Shown: positions 3,945 to 6,238 of the stretch, piece by piece
Numbering within the stretch: position 1 is the first letter of the stretch
How the letters are laid out: each line of letters begins with the position of its first letter
Assembly: GCA_007124395.1 (NCBI GenBank)
Contig: SLFF01000367.1
Coordinates: 1 to 6,238 of the forward strand
DNA length: 6,238 nt
Direction: 5' to 3'
Origin: Thermomicrobiaceae bacterium
Lineage (GTDB): Bacteria > Chloroflexota > Chloroflexia > Thermomicrobiales > Thermomicrobiaceae
The notes under the pieces: generated by a model
Told to the model about the DNA's origin: nothing
Database searches by the model: none
What the model saw: only the letters and a program-made list of their open reading frames with translations
Made by a program: the position numbers and the translations under genes

Positions 3945-6238
3945 TGCCGCCTGATTCGCTATCCTCATCAACTGGATCGTTCTCTGTGGACCAATCATCT
4001 GAACCGAACGATGCGCTGAATCCAGATCGCTGGTTCGTCGACGTCGCCACTGAACTGCGAACCCGCGAGCGTGATCGCTTTCTGACCTACTCCGTGCCCG
4101 ATCACCTTCGGGAGGATGTTCTCGAAGGCGGTCTGGTCTGGGTTCCGCTGCGCAATGGACACAAAGTGGGGGTCGTTGTCCGGGCACACCGGGAGCCGCC
4201 CGAGTTCGAAGTGCGCGACGTTCAGGCGATCGTTGAGCCCGGATTCCAGTTCACTGAAGATCAGTGGCAGGTGATCGAGTGGATCAGCGAGGAGACCGTC
4301 TGCACGCTGTACGATGCGGCGTTGCCATTCTTCCCGCCTGCGGCGATCAATCGTGCGGTGGAACACCTGGCGCTGCGCGATCCGCTGCCAGTGTCAGTCG
4401 ATCAGCTGACCCCGGCCCAGCGAGAGCTGGTGCTGTTTCTGCAGCGACGCGGTGAGGTGAGTCTGGATGTCGCCCGCCGGGCGATGGGTCGCCGACTGAC
4501 CAGCATTATTCCGACGCTGGCAAAGCAGGGTGTGCTCAATCGGATTGTCCGGGTTCGAGCCGGCGCGCCGAAGACCCGCAAGGCTCGTCTGATTCAGCGG
4601 ACCATTACCCCGGTCCCCGACCTCCGCAAGTCTCCGGCACAGCGCCGTGCGATGGAAGTGCTCCAGCGACGCCTGCTGCTCTCCGATGGTCACCCGGTAG
4701 CCTGGAGTGAAGTCACGCGCCACATCGGGGTGAATGATCGTGCGCTCAACGAGCTCCGGCGGAAGGATCTGATCGAGATCGATCAGGCGGTCGTGCCGCA
4801 ACCGACGGTGGATAGTGATCACCCTGATGCCCGGGTTGTCCGGCTGAGTGAGACACAGCATGCGGCCTGGCGACGTATTCACGCCAGCCTCCGGGAGAGC
4901 GCGTTCGAGGAGATACTGCTTCACGGAGTGACCGGAAGCGGCAAGACCGAGCTTTACCTGCGAGCGGCGGCCTGGTGCCTCAGTCGAGGTCAGGGCGTGA
5001 TCATGCTGGTGCCGGAGATCGCGCTTGCTTCGCAGATCAGTCGCCGAATCGCATCGCGGTTTCCCGGTCGGGCGGCGATCATCCATAGCAATCTGCCGGA
5101 ATCCGAGCGATATCACATCTGGGACGGGGTTCGTGATGGTCGGATTCCGATCGTGGTCGGCCCGCGTTCGGCGCTGTTCTCGCCGATGCCGGATCTCGGG
5201 CTGGTGGTGATCGATGAAGAGCATGATCCGTCCTACAAACAGGCGCAGATCCCGCGGTATCACACTCGGGATGTGGCTCGGCTGATTGCCAGGAACCACA
5301 ACGCGTTGTTGCTGATGGGGAGTGCCACACCGGATGTCAGCACCTATCAGCGGGCGATCAGCGGCGAGATTCAGCACCTGCGACTACCGGAACGGATCGG
5401 GCACCAGCCAGGAGTGGGGTCCAACGGGAGCGGTCCGCCGTCGCTGGAGCTTCCGCAGGTCGATGTCGTGGATATGCGCGAAGAGCTGCGGAACGGCAAC
5501 ACGGGGCTGTTCAGCCGGGACCTGACTGAGCTGATCCACCAGACGCTCGAGCGTGAGGAACAGACGATCCTCTTCCTCAATCGACGGGGATCGGCAACGT
5601 TCATCCAGTGTCGTTCCTGCGGCTACGTTGCCGAGTGCCCACTGTGCGATATCCCGCTGGTCTATCATCCGGACCGGCGACGGGCGATCTGCCACCGGTG
5701 CAACTATCAGGAGCAGACCCCCACCCGCTGCCCGGAATGTGAACTGATGACGATCAGCTACTATGGCAGCGGTACGCAGCGCGTCGAGAGAGAGGCCCGG
5801 AAGCAGTTCCCCGGCGCCCGGGTTCTGCGATGGGATCGAGATGTCATCCGCGGAAATGTCACGCATGAATCGCTGATGAATCAGGTCCTGAATCGGGATG
5901 TGGATATCGTGATCGGGACCCAGCTGATCGCCAAGGGTTTCGATTTTCCGGATGTGATGACCATCGGGGTGGTCAACGCAGACGGGCAGCTGCATCTCCC
6001 GGATTTCCGGAGCGGAGAGCGGACATTCCAGCTTCTCATGCAGGTTGCTGGCCGTGCCGGACGACGCACCGCTGGATCCCGGGTGATCTTTCAGTCGTAC
6101 AGTCCGAATCACTACGCGATTCAGGCCGCTGCAGAACACGACTACGAGAGCTTTGCCGACGAGGAGCTCGCCTTCCGGCGGTTGCACGATTACCCGCCAT
6201 TTTCGCGGATGGTGCGTCTGCTGTATCGAAACGAGGAT
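3944..6238 (+). CDS. priA: Primosomal protein N' (PriA replication-restart helicase), 3' end missing
   Basis: PriA recognises stalled forks and unwinds 3'-5' to reload the replicative helicase. 765 residues are visible with no stop; the last visible segment (LHDYPPFSRMVRLLYR) opens the C-terminal domain, so roughly 80-100 residues are missing. In order, numbered from GTG 3944: a polar tail (1-28), the 3'-end-binding domain (about 29-130), two winged-helix-like segments (about 155-206 and 229-285), Walker A GVTGSGKT (328-335), DEEH (424-427) followed by the aromatic-rich SYKQ...RYHTRD loop, GSATP (459-463), eight zinc cysteines (556, 559, 565, 568, 583, 586, 596, 599) with exactly the E. coli spacing, GTQLIAKG (from 658) and QVAGRAGR (700-707). 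All key residues are present, so it should be active. The start is uncertain: GTG 3944 overlaps the previous stop by one base (TAGTG), while GTG 3986 is also in frame. Neither has a good Shine-Dalgarno site and no in-frame ATG precedes the first domain. Coupled translation favours 3944. Confidence 0.95.
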   Translation, partial: MPPDSLSSSTGSFSVDQSSEPNDALNPDRWFVDVATELRTRERDRFLTYSVPDHLREDVLEGGLVWVPLRNGHKVGVVVRAHREPPEFEVRDVQAIVEPGFQFTEDQWQVIEWISEETVCTLYDAALPFFPPAAINRAVEHLALRDPLPVSVDQLTPAQRELVLFLQRRGEVSLDVARRAMGRRLTSIIPTLAKQGVLNRIVRVRAGAPKTRKARLIQRTITPVPDLRKSPAQRRAMEVLQRRLLLSDGHPVAWSEVTRHIGVNDRALNELRRKDLIEIDQAVVPQPTVDSDHPDARVVRLSETQHAAWRRIHASLRESAFEEILLHGVTGSGKTELYLRAAAWCLSRGQGVIMLVPEIALASQISRRIASRFPGRAAIIHSNLPESERYHIWDGVRDGRIPIVVGPRSALFSPMPDLGLVVIDEEHDPSYKQAQIPRYHTRDVARLIARNHNALLLMGSATPDVSTYQRAISGEIQHLRLPERIGHQPGVGSNGSGPPSLELPQVDVVDMREELRNGNTGLFSRDLTELIHQTLEREEQTILFLNRRGSATFIQCRSCGYVAECPLCDIPLVYHPDRRRAICHRCNYQEQTPTRCPECELMTISYYGSGTQRVEREARKQFPGARVLRWDRDVIRGNVTHESLMNQVLNRDVDIVIGTQLIAKGFDFPDVMTIGVVNADGQLHLPDFRSGERTFQLLMQVAGRAGRRTAGSRVIFQSYSPNHYAIQAAAEHDYESFADEELAFRRLHDYPPFSRMVRLLYRNED

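Noticed and set aside
4394..6187. Long open frames on the - strand opposite priA (4394-5377 and 5384-6187)
   Set aside because: They mirror the real PriA reading frame, have no recognisable motifs and no sensible start signals.
1..6238. CRISPR arrays, tRNA or rRNA genes, insertion sequences, phage genes
   Set aside because: No regularly spaced repeats, no tRNA-like cloverleaf noticed, no transposase or phage protein in any frame; nearly all of the window is explained by the five genes and two short intergenic regions.

Overview
This 6.2 kb window (GC rich by eye, dense ordinary bacterial genes) carries five protein-coding genes: two partial at the window edges and three complete. The taxon cannot be fixed from this sequence. 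The codon bias towards G/C third positions, the type of HemL-like and BCAT-like aminotransferases, and a PriA with two tandem winged-helix-like segments fit a Chloroflexota-type genome, but that is a low-confidence inference.

Left part (1-1088): the 3' portion of a branched-chain-aminotransferase-like gene on the + strand runs from the window edge to 939. It is followed by a 149 bp convergent intergenic region holding a REP-like palindromic element (950-988) and a strong bidirectional hairpin terminator (1039-1070). Middle (1089-2456): a class III, HemL-family aminotransferase on the - strand that lacks the glycine/serine-rich active-site signature of true glutamate-1-semialdehyde aminomutases. 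Between it and the next gene lies a 236 bp divergent control region (2457-2692). It contains a LacI-type palindrome ahead of the aminotransferase, a TTGACA-type promoter facing right, and a second perfect 12-bp palindrome at the expected transcription start of the rightward operon.

Right part (2693-6238): a tightly packed + strand operon. It runs from a D-cysteine desulfhydrase/L-cysteate lyase-type PLP enzyme, through a 77-residue two-helix membrane protein (1 nt gap), to priA, the primosomal helicase (1 nt overlap), which runs off the window.

Three consecutive genes thus encode PLP enzymes of three different folds (IV, I and II), two of them divergently arranged around a region with two palindromic operator candidates. 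This suggests a small amino-acid or sulfur-amino-acid catabolic module under specific transcriptional control, with the replication-restart gene priA carried along downstream. No phage, CRISPR, insertion sequence or RNA gene was seen. I found no clear novel multi-gene system; the most notable items are the control region and the non-canonical active-site loops of the two aminotransferases.
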